Assembly (NCBI RefSeq): GCF_000153485.2
Contig: NC_018721.1
Span: 3,906,001 to 3,970,000 of the forward strand
Direction: 5' to 3'
Length of the DNA stretch: 64,000 bases
From: Psychroflexus torquis ATCC 700755
Lineage (GTDB): Bacteria > Bacteroidota > Bacteroidia > Flavobacteriales > Flavobacteriaceae
Below, piece by piece: positions 62,290-64,000 of this stretch (the first letter of the stretch is position 1; each line of letters begins with the position of its first letter). Below the pieces are notes generated by a model. It searched no databases. It was given only the letters and a program-made list of their open reading frames with translations, and was not told where the DNA came from. Both the position numbers and the translations under genes were made by a program.

Positions 62290-64000
62290 TTACTCTGTTT
62301 TTAAACTTTTTATCGGGTTGGCAATGGCGGCTTTTATCGCTTGAAAACTTACTGTTAACATGGCAATGCCTAAAGCCAGAATGCCTGCTGTTAAAAATAC
62401 TGTCCAACTAATTTCAATGCGGTAGGCAAAGTCTCGCAACCAACTCTTCATAAGATATAATGCCAATGGAAAACTGATGACCAATGCTACCAAAACGAGT
62501 TTGATAAAGTCTAGCGATAATAACTGAACAATTCCAGCTACACTTGCTCCAAACACTTTTCGGATTCCAATTTCTTTGTTGCGTTGTTCAGACATATATG
62601 CAGCTAAACCAAATAATCCTAAACAAGCGACAAGTATTGCCAATATGGAAAAAAGTAAACCTACGTTTGCTGTGCGCTGTTCCTTTTCATAAAGTAATTC
62701 TAGATTCTTATCTAAGAAAGTATATTTGAATGCTGTATTTGGTGCAAGCGTTTTAAACGTATTTTCAAATCTTGAAATGGTCTCCGTTAAAATTTCATTT
62801 TCAAACCGAACTAATAAATACGATTTTGGCTCACGTTGTGCATTATGAAACGCATACGCTCCAATAGGACTGTGCAATGATGCAAAATTAAAATCGTCTA
62901 CAACCCCACATATATATGCATTATTACCAAGTTGCATAGCCACCTTTTCACCTATGGCCTCCTCGGGTGATAGACCTAAGAAATCCACGGTGGTTTTATT
63001 GACAAGCACTTCAACTAAAGTATCTCCTTGCTGTTTAATTTTAGGCAATAACTGACCCGATACTAAGTTGAGTTGCAAAACATCTGCAATATTTTGTTCA
63101 GCTCTGTTGGTTTGTATACCCATGCTTTGTTCTGTACTACGCTTATATATACTTCTTCCACTAACCCCAAGTCCTGGATAGCCTTGAGATCTTGTAACAG
63201 CCGAAACGTTTGGTAATTGTTCATAGGCGTTTACTAAAGCTCTACCTGACCCTTCGTTGCGAATTCCAGATGTTGAAATAGCAATGATATTTTCTGGATT
63301 ATAGCCCAAGCTTATATTCTGAATAAATTCTAATTGTTGATGTATCACGATCACACCAATAATTAAAACCACAGAAGCAGAAAACTGAACAACAACCAAG
63401 CCTTTTCTAATCACACTTGCTATGCCGCCCTTATTTGAAGTTGGTTTTATAACTTCTTTTGGTGAAAAACGCGATAAGTATAAGGCAGGATAGGAGCCAG
63501 AAAATAAAGTAGTGACTAGCCAAATCAATACCAAAAACCCCAATATTTTAATTGTAAACAAAGAGGAGATCGCTAAATGTTTCCCTGCTAATTCGTTAAA
63601 AATAGGTAAGGTTATCACAGCGAAAAGTCCACCTAAGACCATTGCAATGGCTGTAATTAAACCTGTTTCTATATAAAACCGAATAATTATATCTTTTACA
63701 GACGCCCCCAGTGTTTTGTTAATTCCAACATCTGTCGCTCTTTTTTGAGAACGTGCTGTTATTAAATTCATGTAATTGATGCAGGCAATGAGTAGGATTA
63801 GAAGCGCTAAAGCAGTAAGATTACGAATTTGATTAATGTCTCCATAATTAGTTATATAACTATCTGAATAATTCGAAGAATACAAATGAATACGCTCTAA
63901 GGGTTGGAGTGAAAAAGTGTACCAAAGGGCTTCTTTTTCTACATTTTTATTTAAAATATCCTGAATTTTAAGTTCAACATCTCTAATTACAGGAGTTGCT
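62290..64000 (-). CDS. MacB-type ABC permease (FtsX family), partial
   Basis: The frame is open to the window edge, so the 5' end of the gene is missing; the TTG at 63885 is internal. Visible from the N side: a periplasmic segment (ALWYTFSLQPLERIHLYSS), a TM helix with the conserved ACINYMNLITARSQKRATDVGINKTLGA, further TMs, the MacB-PCD periplasmic domain, and a closing FtsX core (RNKEIGIRKVFGASVAGIVQLL). Bacteroidota ABC permeases of this kind carry two such cores. It heads the operon permease, DUF2807, ATPase, TolC. Confidence 0.9.
   Translation of the reverse strand, partial: ATPVIRDVELKIQDILNKNVEKEALWYTFSLQPLERIHLYSSNYSDSYITNYGDINQIRNLTALALLILLIACINYMNLITARSQKRATDVGINKTLGASVKDIIIRFYIETGLITAIAMVLGGLFAVITLPIFNELAGKHLAISSLFTIKILGFLVLIWLVTTLFSGSYPALYLSRFSPKEVIKPTSNKGGIASVIRKGLVVVQFSASVVLIIGVIVIHQQLEFIQNISLGYNPENIIAISTSGIRNEGSGRALVNAYEQLPNVSAVTRSQGYPGLGVSGRSIYKRSTEQSMGIQTNRAEQNIADVLQLNLVSGQLLPKIKQQGDTLVEVLVNKTTVDFLGLSPEEAIGEKVAMQLGNNAYICGVVDDFNFASLHSPIGAYAFHNAQREPKSYLLVRFENEILTETISRFENTFKTLAPNTAFKYTFLDKNLELLYEKEQRTANVGLLFSILAILVACLGLFGLAAYMSEQRNKEIGIRKVFGASVAGIVQLLSLDFIKLVLVALVISFPLALYLMKSWLRDFAYRIEISWTVFLTAGILALGIAMLTVSFQAIKAAIANPIKSLKTE

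Noticed and set aside
62228..62407. N-terminal extension of the DUF2807 protein
   Set aside because: The extra 60 residues have no signal or domain, overlap the permease gene, and the signal peptide starts at 62227.

Overview
The window is a stretch of chromosome from a marine-type or environmental member of the Flavobacteriaceae (Bacteroidota); the genus cannot be fixed from sequence alone. The evidence is low GC, a type IX secretion C-terminal signal at the left edge, an Oar-like TonB-dependent receptor, flavobacterial gene neighbourhoods (menC-CPBP protease-menE; rpsF-rpsR-rplI; DUF493-DUF4290-murA; esterase beside a YbbA/YbbP-type ABC pair), no obvious Shine-Dalgarno sequences, and several promoters of the Bacteroidota type (TTG, about 19 nt, TAnnTTTG).

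Left part (1-32 kb) is mostly housekeeping DNA. It holds menaquinone synthesis genes, an M1 peptidase, a probable sulfide/persulfide-handling cluster (thioredoxin-like lipoprotein, persulfide dioxygenase-rhodanese fusion, HMA protein, Crp/Fnr regulator), a nucleoside-salvage operon (deoC-deoD-DUF1853), ribosomal protein genes, an Oar-like receptor, hisS, a CAU tRNA, HU, fmt, recQ, murA with Asp in place of the fosfomycin-target Cys, an SOS-like umuDC operon behind a perfect inverted repeat, and ychF.

Middle part (about 32.1-45.0 kb) is an inserted block. The last 196 codons of ychF, its terminator and the start of the next promoter occur twice as 667-bp direct repeats (31459-32125 and 45010-45676) that differ at 23 sites, nearly all synonymous. 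The roughly 12.9 kb between them carries small lipoproteins, a TM2 protein, a TlpA-like protein, a large FISUMP lipoprotein, a frameshifted histidine kinase with a LytTR response regulator, gene fragments, internal repeats and decayed KilA-N fragments at the right junction. This looks like recombination with, or integration of, foreign DNA at ychF; no integrase is visible.

Right part (45.7-64 kb) resumes with two tandem DEAD-box helicases (the second DbpA-like), then alternates transport genes with three different families of palindromic repeats: a CGCAAAG family around a HigBA toxin-antitoxin pair (48.5-50.5 kb), a dense CTGAAAT...TTCAG array of 18 plus 8 hairpins enclosing a GIY-YIG nuclease gene (56.5-58.7 kb), and an ATCGAG family (60.3-60.7 kb). 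The transport genes are a YbbAP-like ABC system with a divergent TesA-like esterase, a fused ABC exporter, and a MacB-type set of TolC protein, ATPase, DUF2807 protein and a permease that runs off the right edge. The GIY-YIG gene inside its repeat array and the ychF-flanked block are the two features most likely to be new biology.
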